In this document: positions 42,839 through 51,667 of the stretch, one piece after another | How positions within the stretch are numbered: the stretch's first letter is position 1 | Layout of the letters: the number at the start of each line of letters is the position of its first letter | Assembly (NCBI GenBank): GCA_965208015.1 | Contig: OZ242309.1 | Coordinates: 1,550,001 to 1,614,000, forward strand | Reading direction: 5' to 3' | DNA: 64,000 bases | Source: Bin87 sp965208015 | GTDB lineage: Bacteria; Chloroflexota; Dehalococcoidia; Lucifugimonadales; UBA3495 | The notes under the pieces: model-generated | What the model saw: only the letters and a program-made list of their open reading frames with translations | What the model was told of the DNA's origin: nothing | The model's database searches: none | Translations under genes and position numbers: made by a program

Positions 42839-43198
42839 ATGACAACCGCAGATGCTCGCTCGCCGGAACCGGCCGCGGACACGGCAGCCGATATTGAGGA
42901 CACGGGCACCTTTCAAGTTCTGGTCTCCTACTACGACGCGGAGGATTTCAAGGGCGACTGGCGGTGGGGTGCGGATTGTCCAGCAGTGGGCGTCGCCACC
43001 GACGGGCGGACGCGCGAGGAAGCCTTGGAGATGGTAAAAGACGCCATTCAATGCCTTCTGTCGGCATACCCCGTCGGCCAGTATCCATTGCGCTCCGACG
43101 ACGCCATGGCCGAGGCTTGCGCCGAGTACGAAGCCGAAGGGTGGGGCGAGTACACGCTGGATTCGGTAACGATTTCCGGCCCTAACCCATACCGTTAG
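42839..43198 (+). CDS. HicB-like antitoxin-family protein, orphan
   Basis: A 119-residue protein with a partial RNase H-like HicB pattern (FQVLVSYYDAEDFKGDWRWG, then CPAVGVATDGRTREEALEMV and KDAIQCLL). The N-terminal 25 residues are acidic and Ala/Thr-rich. GGAGG lies upstream of the ATG. No HicA toxin gene adjoins it, so it is an orphan or acts in another way. It is divergent from the amidotransferase-like gene. Confidence 0.6.
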   Translation: MTTADARSPEPAADTAADIEDTGTFQVLVSYYDAEDFKGDWRWGADCPAVGVATDGRTREEALEMVKDAIQCLLSAYPVGQYPLRSDDAMAEACAEYEAEGWGEYTLDSVTISGPNPYR

Positions 43199-43293
43199 AC
43201 GCCTGCTGGTAGTACGCCGAATTGGGTGCTATCGCTCTTGCCGCCGGGGTCGAATCCAAAAAGACATTCGTCGAATCAGTCATCCCCATATCC

Positions 43294-43665
43294 TCATTCA
43301 GCAATCTCGTAGGCAATCCCCAACTCGACGGCAGCGTTATGCAGCCGGCGATCAACAGTCCACAGTTTCGCAGAGTCGGCTAACATGGCCGACGCCAATA
43401 GGTGTACGTCAATGTACCCGATCCCCCGTCCCATGAGTCGTCGCGCCTCAATTATGCCGATCACCTCCGAGTGGCCGGCCAGGGGCGCGCGTGGCAATCT
43501 GTTCAAAATTCGAATGGTTTGTTGACGATCCCGTATATTTCCGCACGCCAACTCGCCAATTACCATGGGGTGGGTCAGTATCTCCCCGTTACTGAGGAGT
43601 TCTATCAGGTGGAATAGAGGCGAACGCCAATGATCTATCCACACCGGCGTGTCGACCAGTATCAT
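43294..43665 (-). CDS. vapC: VapC-family PIN-domain toxin
   Basis: A 123-residue PIN-domain ribonuclease. The acidic metal ligands are in MILVDTPVWIDHW (Asp5), MVIGELACG (Glu), GYIDVHLLAS (Asp) and WTVDRRLHN (Asp). It starts inside the vapB stop (ATGA), the usual coupling. It would cleave a specific RNA when VapB is lost. It appears complete. Confidence 0.88.
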   Translation of the reverse strand: MILVDTPVWIDHWRSPLFHLIELLSNGEILTHPMVIGELACGNIRDRQQTIRILNRLPRAPLAGHSEVIGIIEARRLMGRGIGYIDVHLLASAMLADSAKLWTVDRRLHNAAVELGIAYEIAE

Positions 43666-43859
43666 GACAGTTCGCTGCGCCTGCGAGGGATTAGCTGCAG
43701 GTCGGGCATGGTGCCACCCATTTTAGCCAATCTCCTGGCGGCTTCCCGCTCGACCAACGCTTTGAGAGCCGCATTGACGAGTTGTGTCGTGCCATCTATG
43801 CCGGTGAGCCACTTGGCATCTTCCAGCAATTCGTCATCCAGGTTCACAGTCGTTCTCAT
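43662..43859 (-). CDS. vapB: VapB-family antitoxin
   Basis: A 65-residue antitoxin. The N-terminal ribbon-helix-helix (MRTTVNLDDELLEDAKWLTG) should bind DNA, and the basic C-terminus (AKMGGTMPDLQLIPRRR) should wrap the toxin. AGGAGG lies a few bases before the ATG, and a TATAAT box next to a perfect palindrome sits 25-45 bases upstream, suggesting autoregulation. Confidence 0.85.
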   Translation of the reverse strand: MRTTVNLDDELLEDAKWLTGIDGTTQLVNAALKALVEREAARRLAKMGGTMPDLQLIPRRRSELS

Positions 43860-43884
43860 AACAACCTCCTGTCACACGCATTAT

Positions 43885-43902
43885 ATTATACATCAATTGA
43901 TG
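43885..43902 (-). promoter_or_regulatory. vapBC -10 box and adjoining palindromic operator
   Basis: TATAAT on the minus strand (43885-43890) directly adjoins the 12-bp perfect palindrome CATCAATTGATG (43891-43902). A direct repeat TGATGCGCC (43899-43907 and 43911-43919) follows. A dimeric ribbon-helix-helix protein such as VapB bound here would block the promoter. Confidence 0.5.
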
Positions 43903-43907
43903 CGCCC

Positions 43908-45239
43908 TTATGATGCGCCTCTATCCCAGTCCTCCAAAACCATCCGCGCCACTCGCCGTCCCATCCGCACCGAATAGTTCGTCCCTCGGTCTTCAGGATA
44001 AATCTGCGTCGTGTTCGCAAGGTACAGTGACCCGATGGGTGTCCGATGGTCTGGAATGTTCCGCTCGCTGTAGTGCACGCCGTTGATTGGCTGCGCCCCG
44101 TCCACCCGATGGTGGTGGTATTCCAGTATCCAGTCCCGCGAGAAATCCGGGTTCAGCTTCCGGAGATGTGGAACGTACTCTTCCAATAACTCTTCCGGTT
44201 CTTTGCGATATAGCTCGCTGTTGCGGTCCGGGTAATTGGTCAGGTAAACAATGTGGTTGCCGCCGTACAGGTCGCGGTCAATCATGTTGGTGTGTTCGAT
44301 TACTCCCACGAAGGGCAGCGACCGGTCCGCCACGTTGAGCCAATACTTGGAGGTCAGCGGCCGGTCCAGCACCAGGATCACCAGCACTGCGGACAGGTAG
44401 CGCGCCGACTCCAGCACCGAACGGTAATCATCCGGCAGATCAGGCGCGAGCCGCGTGAAGATGTACGAAGGCGTAGTGGCGATGACCGCGTCGTACTCGT
44501 AGTTCTGCTCGGGGCCTCCAGCCACCGACGCGACCAAACCTCGCGCCCTGTTGTCCGCGACATTCAACTGCTTTACCGGCGCCCCGATATGCACCCGTCC
44601 ACCCTGTAGCTCGATTCGCTCACCGCAGGCGTCGAACACTCGGCCAAAGCTGCACGTGGGGTATCCCAGCCGCTCCTTCTGCATACGCTTACGGGATGCC
44701 ACCCGCAGGTAAATTTTGCCCCACAGCCATGTCATGCTCACCTGGTCGTAGTAGTCACCAAACTTACCTCGCAGCATTGGCTCCCAGATGACCCGGTACG
44801 CGTCCTCTCCCATGTGATTGCGCGTCCATTCGGCGGCCGTCACTCCTTCAAACTTGCGCCAATCCCTGGTTTTCTGCAACAGGAACGTCCAGAGCCCCAA
44901 CCTGATGCGCTGGGTGAAAGGCAGCGGAGAAAACTTGAGCAGGTCCATCGGCGTGGCAAAATCCCAAATGCGGCCGCCGTGGAACAGCCCAACTTTGGAC
45001 TCCAGCCATTCTAAGGAATCGTCCAAACCCAACTCGTTGATCAGGTCCACCATGTCAGTGTCGCTCACGAACAGGTGGTGATATCCGCGTTCCAGCTGGC
45101 CTCCGCCAACTTCAAAGGTCGATGCCTGGCCACCGAGGAAAGGCGCCGCTTCGAACACCTCAGCGAAGTGTCCCCTTGAAGTCAGTTCCAGCGCCGCCGC
45201 CAAACCGGCCGCGCCGCCGCCGATGATACCTACCCGCAT
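43908..45239 (-). CDS. FAD-dependent oxidoreductase (amine oxidase/UGM-like)
   Basis: A 443-residue flavoprotein. The dinucleotide-binding motif VGIIGGGAAGLAAALEL is at the N-terminus, followed by ERGYHHLFVSDTDM and a C-terminal FAD signature (PIGSLYLANTTQIYPEDRG). The layout resembles protoporphyrinogen-oxidase/UDP-galactopyranose-mutase-type enzymes. ATG 45239 is used, although the frame is open 20 codons further inside the upstream gene. It lies one base after the flippase-like gene, so the two share a transcript. Confidence 0.8.
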   Translation of the reverse strand: MRVGIIGGGAAGLAAALELTSRGHFAEVFEAAPFLGGQASTFEVGGGQLERGYHHLFVSDTDMVDLINELGLDDSLEWLESKVGLFHGGRIWDFATPMDLLKFSPLPFTQRIRLGLWTFLLQKTRDWRKFEGVTAAEWTRNHMGEDAYRVIWEPMLRGKFGDYYDQVSMTWLWGKIYLRVASRKRMQKERLGYPTCSFGRVFDACGERIELQGGRVHIGAPVKQLNVADNRARGLVASVAGGPEQNYEYDAVIATTPSYIFTRLAPDLPDDYRSVLESARYLSAVLVILVLDRPLTSKYWLNVADRSLPFVGVIEHTNMIDRDLYGGNHIVYLTNYPDRNSELYRKEPEELLEEYVPHLRKLNPDFSRDWILEYHHHRVDGAQPINGVHYSERNIPDHRTPIGSLYLANTTQIYPEDRGTNYSVRMGRRVARMVLEDWDRGAS

Positions 45240-45240
45240 C

Positions 45241-46356
45241 CTAATCGTCCTGTGCTGCGCCAGCCCGCGGCTGTCCGACCGTCGGCGCCCCAGCGTCAAC
45301 CGGCTTGACCTCGGTCTCAGGAAATGCGGTCAGGCGACGCAGCGAAATGTTGTGCCACAGCAGCAACGCGACGCCGGCAATGTTGACCGGCAACCACAGC
45401 GCAACCAGGTGAACCGCCACTGTGTATGCCGCCGCGGCCGCCGCGCCGATGCCCAGCGCCACCAGCGTTTGTTGGGCCACCACCTCGAACGGGCCGATTC
45501 CCCCGATGGACGCCGGCACCGCCGTGATCAAGTTGGAAGTCACCGTAACCAGCAATACTGCGGCCGCCAGCAGCCAGAACGAGTCGAACCAGGCGTCCAG
45601 GTTGAACGAGTACGCGACAATCAAGTAGACGCCGGCCTCCGCCAGCCAAACCGGCAGCGAACCCAGGAACAGGATGGCGTGCTTTCGGGGCGAGTTGAGC
45701 GTGGCCAGGCCTTCCACGAACCCGTGTATCACCTCCGCCGCCATGACCCGGAACCTCGCCGGCAGGATCACGGTGACCGCGATCAGCCAGTTCACGGCCC
45801 GCCGGCTGGTCGCCAGGGCTGTGAGCGCCGCCAAGGCCACGGCGAAGCTGCCGATCACGCCGATCATCAAGATCACAGCCGTGGATTGGTACGCGAGACT
45901 CGCATCGCTGAACAGACCCGCAGCCAGCAGGATGGGCGCCGCCACCGCGCCCATGGCCAGCAGGGTCAACCCATCGTAGAGCCTTTCGACGCTCAGCGTG
46001 GCAATGGACGCCGGCACGCTCACCTCTTTCTCTCGCTGCGACAGGTAAACCGCGCGCACCACCTCACCCAGACGTGCCGGCAGCACGTTGTTCGCCATGT
46101 ACCCGATGATGATCACCGGATACAGCCTGCGGGCCGAAATCTGCGCCACCGGACCCAGCAGGTACTGCCAGCGCAGCGCCCGAAACCACTGCCCCACGAA
46201 GTACAGCACGATGGCCGGCGCCAGGTACCAGTAATTGGCCGTCAACAGGGCTTCGGCCAGTTCCTTACGGTCCACCAGCAGCACCAGCAGGCCCAGCGCC
46301 ACCACGCTGACCAGCACGCCCGCCCAGAACCGCCAATTGCCGAAAAAATATACCAC
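45241..46356 (-). CDS. flippase-like integral membrane protein (LPG synthase TM/UPF0104 family; GTG start)
   Basis: A 371-residue protein with about eight transmembrane helices of the lysylphosphatidylglycerol-synthase/AglD membrane domain family, thought to flip or modify lipids or lipid-linked sugars. Family marks are GQWFRALRWQYLL, GYMANNVLPARLGEVVRAVY and ASIATLSVERLYDGL, plus IPASIGGIGPFE-type sequence near the end. The start is GTG at 46356, with no strong Shine-Dalgarno. It is followed one base later by the FAD gene and lies just after the tandem PaREP1 genes. Confidence 0.8.
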   Translation of the reverse strand: MVYFFGNWRFWAGVLVSVVALGLLVLLVDRKELAEALLTANYWYLAPAIVLYFVGQWFRALRWQYLLGPVAQISARRLYPVIIIGYMANNVLPARLGEVVRAVYLSQREKEVSVPASIATLSVERLYDGLTLLAMGAVAAPILLAAGLFSDASLAYQSTAVILMIGVIGSFAVALAALTALATSRRAVNWLIAVTVILPARFRVMAAEVIHGFVEGLATLNSPRKHAILFLGSLPVWLAEAGVYLIVAYSFNLDAWFDSFWLLAAAVLLVTVTSNLITAVPASIGGIGPFEVVAQQTLVALGIGAAAAAAYTVAVHLVALWLPVNIAGVALLLWHNISLRRLTAFPETEVKPVDAGAPTVGQPRAGAAQDD

Positions 46357-46368
46357 TATCGGAGAACG

Positions 46369-46881
46369 CTAATGCGTATTCGAGAAGCCCGTCGGTGATG
46401 CGTCGCCAACCTGCAAGTGCTGATTCCCGGTCAGAGTCCGCACCCGCCAGCGCTGGTCCATGTCGCTGATTACGAAGGGACGCGGCGGTTCCCGCAGGGC
46501 GATCTCGAGATCCGACAATACGCTTGACACGATTGTGATAATGCCCTCGATTTCCGGAGGGCTCAGTTCGTTGTCGTAGAAATTGCGATGACCGTTGTCG
46601 GCCGCAACGTAGGCTCGGAGCACGGGAATTTCACCGTATTCTATGTCCATGTGCTGTGCGATATGCCCTACGGTCCGGTGGCTCCCCAGATTCATCCAAC
46701 CCCGCTGCTGTCCGTGGGCCTTGAGCATCTGCGCCAAGGCCCCCCAGATCTTTTCCGTGGCCTGAAGACGGTCTCCCCGTTCAAGTTCCCCGGGAGCCTG
46801 ATAGATAAACCCCCGGCTGATTTGCACTCGGTCTTCTACCGTAGCCGAACCTGGCTCCGGCAATGCTGGCGCCGTAGTCAT
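46369..46881 (-). CDS. PaREP1/HEPN-like protein, tandem copy 2
   Basis: A 170-residue all-helical protein of the PaREP1 type (QAPGELERGDRLQATEKIWG, AQMLKAHGQQRGWMNLGSHR). It ends DASPTGFSNTH. HEPN-related domains include RNases and substrate-binding partners, and no classical R-x4-6-H motif is clear here. It is about 80% identical by eye to the next gene upstream, separated by 10 bases, so this is a local duplication. It overlaps nothing and lies 12 bases before the flippase-like gene. Confidence 0.65.
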   Translation of the reverse strand: MTTAPALPEPGSATVEDRVQISRGFIYQAPGELERGDRLQATEKIWGALAQMLKAHGQQRGWMNLGSHRTVGHIAQHMDIEYGEIPVLRAYVAADNGHRNFYDNELSPPEIEGIITIVSSVLSDLEIALREPPRPFVISDMDQRWRVRTLTGNQHLQVGDASPTGFSNTH

Positions 46882-46891
46882 ACTTCAACTT

Positions 46892-47404
46892 CTAATGCGT
46901 ATTTGAAAAGCCGGTCGGCGAGGAGTCGCCAACCTGCAGGTCCTGTTTCCCCGTGAGCGTCCGCACCCGCCAGCGTTGATCCACATCACTGATTACGAAG
47001 GGACGCGGCGGTTCCTGCAAGGCACGTTCAAGCTCCAGCAACACACTTGCTACCACTTCTATGATGCCCTCAATTTCCGGAGGACTCATTTCATTGTCAT
47101 AAAAATTGCGATGGCCATTGTCAGCTGCCAAGTATGCACTGACAACATCGATTTCGTCGTATTCAAGGTGCAGTTGCCTGGCGATGTGGCCTACGGTCCG
47201 GTGGCTCCCCAGATTCATCCAACCCCGCTGCTGCCCATGGGCCTTGAGCATCTGGGCAAGGGCGCCCCAAATTTTTTCGGTGGCTTGAAGGCGGTCTCCC
47301 CGTTCAAGTTCCCCAGGAGCCTGCTGGATGAACCGGCGGCTGATCTGCACGCGGTCATCTACCGTGGCCGCTCCCGGCTCCGGCAATGCTGGCATCGTGG
47401 TCAT
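46892..47404 (-). CDS. PaREP1/HEPN-like protein, tandem copy 1
   Basis: A 170-residue protein nearly identical in plan to the following gene (RRFIQQAPGELERGDRLQAT, VGHIARQLHLEYDEIDVVSA, DSSPTGFSNTH). Differences cluster in the middle (surface positions around YDEIDVVSAYLAADNGH) and in the EVVASVLLELERAL helix, while the N- and C-terminal thirds are almost unchanged. A distant third member is at 60873-61229. The role is unknown. Confidence 0.65.
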   Translation of the reverse strand: MTTMPALPEPGAATVDDRVQISRRFIQQAPGELERGDRLQATEKIWGALAQMLKAHGQQRGWMNLGSHRTVGHIARQLHLEYDEIDVVSAYLAADNGHRNFYDNEMSPPEIEGIIEVVASVLLELERALQEPPRPFVISDVDQRWRVRTLTGKQDLQVGDSSPTGFSNTH

Positions 47405-47428
47405 GCGTCGGCCTCTGGCATCAGGGTT

Positions 47429-50062
47429 TCATTCCTTCCCGTACTGGTAATAGCTGGCGAAATACCAGTCACTTTGCTGGCGACGCGCCACGATGTATTC
47501 CAGCGCTTGTCGAAGTTTGTCCGGGTTGGATGCCACGTTTCGGAAAAACGACGCGTCCGCCTTCAATTGCTTCCACAAACTGTTGGTGGTCCGCGCCTCT
47601 CCGGGGCGGCGGTAAGTTTCAGGATACCATAGCAAGTTCCGCATGGGCCCTTCTCGCCGGTAACCCGGCGCGTCCTCTTCCTCCACCGCGTGGCCGTGCT
47701 CGGCCAGGTAAATCTGGGGGCCACTATCCTCGCCTACTGACTTGCAGTCCTTTTTCTGATCGCCGTCTTCCTCTTCATCATCCTCGTCACTGGTGGCGAC
47801 GCAAAATCGGTCGAACCAAAGGCTGCCCTCTTCCGTCTCGTGTCGCACGTACCACTGGAAGGGATACCACATGTCGTAATCAACTTTGACTGCCGCTTCG
47901 CTCGCGCCGTCGCCCAGGGCGGTCTCCCGTAGCTCGGCGTAGCTGCGCTCCAGATCCGCAGAACCCTGGGCGTAGGCTAGTATCTCGATGTTGGAATCGT
48001 CGTAGGTATACGCCGCCCTCACGGCGCCGGCTGCCCCGAAGACCAGGAGCAAGGCCGCTATGCCCAACACCACTGCTCTACCGGCTTGAGAGTGTCCGCG
48101 GACCATCCCGGCCATGGCGACCGCCAACGGCAGCAGGACGAGGACCGCCAGCCAGATAGCCAGACTCCCAACCTCTCCGCGGGCAGCCAGCCACGCGACC
48201 CACACCGCCAGCGCCAGCCAAAGAGGGCCGAGTATCAGGGTAGTCGCTGCTCTGCGCGTCAGGGCGGCCCAGTCAATCCCGTCCATCAGATGCCCCAGGA
48301 ACATACCTGCTACCACGGCCAGCGGCACGGTAATGTTGACCAGGAGCCACGGCATTTTTTCGGCCGCGACAGTGTACAACACCAGGGTAGCTATCACCCA
48401 CGCGGCCAGCACGAGGCCCATTCCTCCGTAGGTGTCCCGGCAGCGAATCAACCAGACCACTCCCACCGCACCAAAAGCGAAGGCCACGAGTTCATAAACG
48501 CTCAATCCGACGAAGTAGTAGTACCACGGTTGGTTGCCCCGGGCGACGTCCTGCTGCATCAGCCAGTAGCCCAGGCTCTGCCACGATCCGGTGAAGACGC
48601 CGGCCCAGTTCGTGAACAAGGTGGTGTAGAGCACGGTCCAGATCGCATAGAAGACCGCCGCGCACACCAGCCAGAGCCCGCCTCCCCAGACGATGCCGAC
48701 GGTTCCGCCTGCTGCCAGCAAAACCAACAACGCCAGCACTGGAACCAGGTAGTTCACCGCAACGCGCCCGGCGGCCAGATCCTCCGCAGGCACCGCCAAG
48801 GGCAACATCTGGCCGATGAAGTCGGCGCCGCCCCACAGGAACATTAGCCAGGCCCACGTCAGCAGAATGGCCGGCCCCAACAACAGCATGACGCCGCGCC
48901 ACCCGATCACCGACGCGAGGTTGAACCTCAAACCGGCAACACCCAGTAGCATTATGGCCGCGCCGGCGCCACTGTCCGCCAGGACTCCGGCTGATCCTCC
49001 TCCAACCGCTTGCGACGCTGCGAGCAGGTTGTGGAAGGGTCCCACAACGACCACGGATACCGCAGCGACGGTCGCCAGGACCGCCACTGCGATTGACATC
49101 AGGTCGATGGGGCCTCTGATCCGCCACAACCACGTCGCCAGGGTCAACCCCAGGCACACCAGCGCGGCCACGGCCACTATGTGCAGCCAGACCGGCGCCG
49201 CCCACAATGGCAACGTGATGAAGGGCGCCTCCCACACCGGCGCGCCGGTGTCCCCGGTAGATCTGGTATCGTGGGACGCGATCGTCAGGCCGAGCGGCGA
49301 CTGAACCAGCGCGATCAGCGCGGCCGCCTGGGGCAGCGTCAACGTGGCCAGCAGGATGAAGAACCCTGCGTAGCCCCCCATACCCGTCAGGCCGCGCCGT
49401 GTCTTGACGAACTCCCACAACTCCCGCCAACCCAGAGCCATCGCAGCCAGACCCATGAACAGGATGACAAAGTACGCCGTCTCTTTGGTCGCCAACATCA
49501 GCGCGGTCACGACCGCCGCCCCGAACAGGTAGCGTTTGCGGCTGTTGATCCCGTACTGCCACAGCGTGATCAGCAGCAACACCGCCCAGACCGCCATCAG
49601 GATGTCATTGCGGCCGAACCGGCTGAAGTACAGCAGGGATGGGGAAAACGCCAGGATAATTGCCGCGCAGACCGCTCCCTTGTCGCCGATGAGACGCCGC
49701 ATGAAATAGGGCAAGACCGTCAGCGTCACCCCGAAGAGAGCGTAGGGTAACCGGGCCAGGAAATCCGTGTCTCCTAGGTACTTGAGGACCACCGCCACCA
49801 GCTCGATCTGAAAAGGCCCGTGCATCCACGGCGAATGAATGTACTCGACCCCCCGGGCGAGCTTCCACGAGAAGTGCAGGTGGATCGCCTCGTCATAATG
49901 CATCGTCCGCCCGTCCAGCTCCCACAACCGCATGGCGGCTGCCACGAGCGCGACGAGCAGAAAAGCCCACTCGACCGGGCCGAAACGAACGGTGGACAGG
50001 CGTGCCTTGTGCCGCAGCGCGACGCCACGCGCCCACGCCATTTCGAGTGCGCTGGAAACCAT
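47429..50062 (-). CDS. Agl23-like (TIGR03663) membrane glycosyltransferase-family protein
   Basis: An 877-residue polytopic membrane protein of the TIGR03663/Agl23 group, related to dolichyl-phosphate-mannose-type GT-C transferases. The first loop holds ELDGRTMHYDEAIHLHFSW with the acidic residues typical of GT-C enzymes, followed by PWMHGPFQIELVAVV and FGRNDILMAVWAVLLL. About 15 helices follow, then a soluble C-terminal domain with an acidic insert (SDEDDEEEDGDQKK). Met 50062 is chosen because upstream codons are Arg-rich and overlap the amidase end. It probably glycosylates envelope components together with the flippase-like gene nearby. Confidence 0.75.
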   Translation of the reverse strand: MVSSALEMAWARGVALRHKARLSTVRFGPVEWAFLLVALVAAAMRLWELDGRTMHYDEAIHLHFSWKLARGVEYIHSPWMHGPFQIELVAVVLKYLGDTDFLARLPYALFGVTLTVLPYFMRRLIGDKGAVCAAIILAFSPSLLYFSRFGRNDILMAVWAVLLLITLWQYGINSRKRYLFGAAVVTALMLATKETAYFVILFMGLAAMALGWRELWEFVKTRRGLTGMGGYAGFFILLATLTLPQAAALIALVQSPLGLTIASHDTRSTGDTGAPVWEAPFITLPLWAAPVWLHIVAVAALVCLGLTLATWLWRIRGPIDLMSIAVAVLATVAAVSVVVVGPFHNLLAASQAVGGGSAGVLADSGAGAAIMLLGVAGLRFNLASVIGWRGVMLLLGPAILLTWAWLMFLWGGADFIGQMLPLAVPAEDLAAGRVAVNYLVPVLALLVLLAAGGTVGIVWGGGLWLVCAAVFYAIWTVLYTTLFTNWAGVFTGSWQSLGYWLMQQDVARGNQPWYYYFVGLSVYELVAFAFGAVGVVWLIRCRDTYGGMGLVLAAWVIATLVLYTVAAEKMPWLLVNITVPLAVVAGMFLGHLMDGIDWAALTRRAATTLILGPLWLALAVWVAWLAARGEVGSLAIWLAVLVLLPLAVAMAGMVRGHSQAGRAVVLGIAALLLVFGAAGAVRAAYTYDDSNIEILAYAQGSADLERSYAELRETALGDGASEAAVKVDYDMWYPFQWYVRHETEEGSLWFDRFCVATSDEDDEEEDGDQKKDCKSVGEDSGPQIYLAEHGHAVEEEDAPGYRREGPMRNLLWYPETYRRPGEARTTNSLWKQLKADASFFRNVASNPDKLRQALEYIVARRQQSDWYFASYYQYGKE

Positions 50063-50201
50063 GAAACGGTTTACGCTTGGCCGCCACGGGGCAGATTGGC
50101 ACCTTCTCCGTCCATGCGCCAGCCGGACCGCCAGGGCCAGGAACCGAGCGGCGATCAGTGTCCCGTGCCGACGGCCACCCGGAGCAGCGGGTGGCGGCGC
50201 G

Positions 50202-51620
50202 TCAGCAAACCGCCGGGCGGTGGTGCGCCCACGGCCGCGCCTCTTCGAATGCCGCCATGGCGCGCAGCACGCGTGCTTCCGCCCCGGCCGGCCCGACGAT
50301 GTGCAGACCCACCGGCAGACCCGCCGCCGAGAACCCGCACGGCACGCTGGAAGCGGTTTGCCCACTCATGTTGATCGGGAAGGTAAAGGGCAGGTAGCCC
50401 CACCACGATTCCACGGATCTGCCGGCGATGCTCGTCGGATGCTGGCCGATGGGGAACGCCGTCACCGCCATGGCCGGCGTGAGCAGCAAGTCGTAGGTGT
50501 TGAAAAAGTCAGCGAAACGGCGCTTGTGCCGGTCCACGTACGCTAGAGCCCGAGAAAGATCTGCGGCCGTGTGTTGCGACGCCGCATCGTATGTATTCTG
50601 CACGTAGTGGGTCAGTTCATCACGCCGTTCCGGATAAAGATCGGCGTAAGATGTGTATGACGCGGTGCCGAAAACGGTGGAAAATGCCGGGAACGGATCG
50701 CCCTCGATTTCCGGCGCGGCTTCCTCCACTATCGCCCCTAATTCCTGGAATACCTGCGCCGCGCCGCGCGTGATCTGGACCACTTCCGGGTCCACCGCGG
50801 CATAGCCGAGGTCATCGCTCCATGCCACGCGCCAGCCCTCAACGCCCCCCTCCAGAGCGGCCATGTAATCCGGAGGCGTGTCCGTCATCGTGTTGGGGTC
50901 CCGTGAATCCGGTCCTGCCAGCACTTGCAACAACATTGCGGTGTCCCGGACTGTCCTGCTCATGGGTCCGCTTTGCGAAAAGTGGTTGACGGCTGGTCCG
51001 CCGTAACCGCCATACCGAGGCACCCGGCCGTGGGACGGCTTGATCCCGGTGACCCCGCTGAAGCTGGAGGGTATGCGGATGCTGCCTCCCCCGTCGCTGC
51101 CGGTAGCCAGGGTGCACAAACCCGCGATCAGCGCGGCGGCGGCGCCTCCACTGCTGCCTCCGGGGGTATAGTCCGTGTTCCAGGGGTTGCGGCACGGCTC
51201 ACTCACGAGGTTCTCGGTGGTTCCCGACTGGCCGAATTCAGGCGTATTCGTCTTGCCCAGGATGACCCCGCCGGCTGCCTTGACCCGCTCTACCACGATC
51301 GAGTCTATCTCCGGCACACGATCCCTGAATATTGCGGACCCCATGGTGGTCCGGACTCCCTTAGTCAGTTCCAGGTCTTTCACCGAAATGGGGACGCCGT
51401 GCAGAGGGCCCAACATATCGCCGCGCTGCACCGCTTCGTCCGCCGCCCTGGCATCGGCCAAAGCCTGCTCGGGGCACACAGTCAGGTAAGCGCTCAACTG
51501 GGGGTTCAACTCCTCGATCCGCCGGAAGAAAAACTCGGCGAACTCGACTGCGGAGATTTCTTTGGCGGCGATCATGCGCCGCACTTCCGTGGCGGGAGTG
51601 AAAGCGAGAGTGGAATCCAT
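50202..51620 (-). CDS. amidase signature family enzyme
   Basis: A 472-residue amidase. The Ser-cisSer-Lys triad is in ISVKDLELTKG (Lys), GSDGGGSIRIP (cis-Ser) and YTPGGSSGGAAAALIAG (nucleophile). The overall fit is to the amidase signature family that includes GatA, but no gatB or gatC adjoins, so it more probably hydrolyses a free amide. ATG 51620 has GGAG upstream, and a TTG four codons earlier is possible. Confidence 0.85.
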   Translation of the reverse strand: MDSTLAFTPATEVRRMIAAKEISAVEFAEFFFRRIEELNPQLSAYLTVCPEQALADARAADEAVQRGDMLGPLHGVPISVKDLELTKGVRTTMGSAIFRDRVPEIDSIVVERVKAAGGVILGKTNTPEFGQSGTTENLVSEPCRNPWNTDYTPGGSSGGAAAALIAGLCTLATGSDGGGSIRIPSSFSGVTGIKPSHGRVPRYGGYGGPAVNHFSQSGPMSRTVRDTAMLLQVLAGPDSRDPNTMTDTPPDYMAALEGGVEGWRVAWSDDLGYAAVDPEVVQITRGAAQVFQELGAIVEEAAPEIEGDPFPAFSTVFGTASYTSYADLYPERRDELTHYVQNTYDAASQHTAADLSRALAYVDRHKRRFADFFNTYDLLLTPAMAVTAFPIGQHPTSIAGRSVESWWGYLPFTFPINMSGQTASSVPCGFSAAGLPVGLHIVGPAGAEARVLRAMAAFEEARPWAHHRPAVC

Positions 51621-51667
51621 AATATGCTCCAAAGGCTGAATGGCCTGTCCGTGCCGCCTCGATCCGG

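Noticed and set aside
42839..43198. A complete HicAB toxin-antitoxin pair
   Set aside because: Only a HicB-like protein is present. No double-stranded-RNA-binding HicA gene lies on either side.
50202..51620. Naming the amidase gatA
   Set aside because: No gatB or gatC adjoins, and the family contains many free-amide hydrolases, so no symbol is given.
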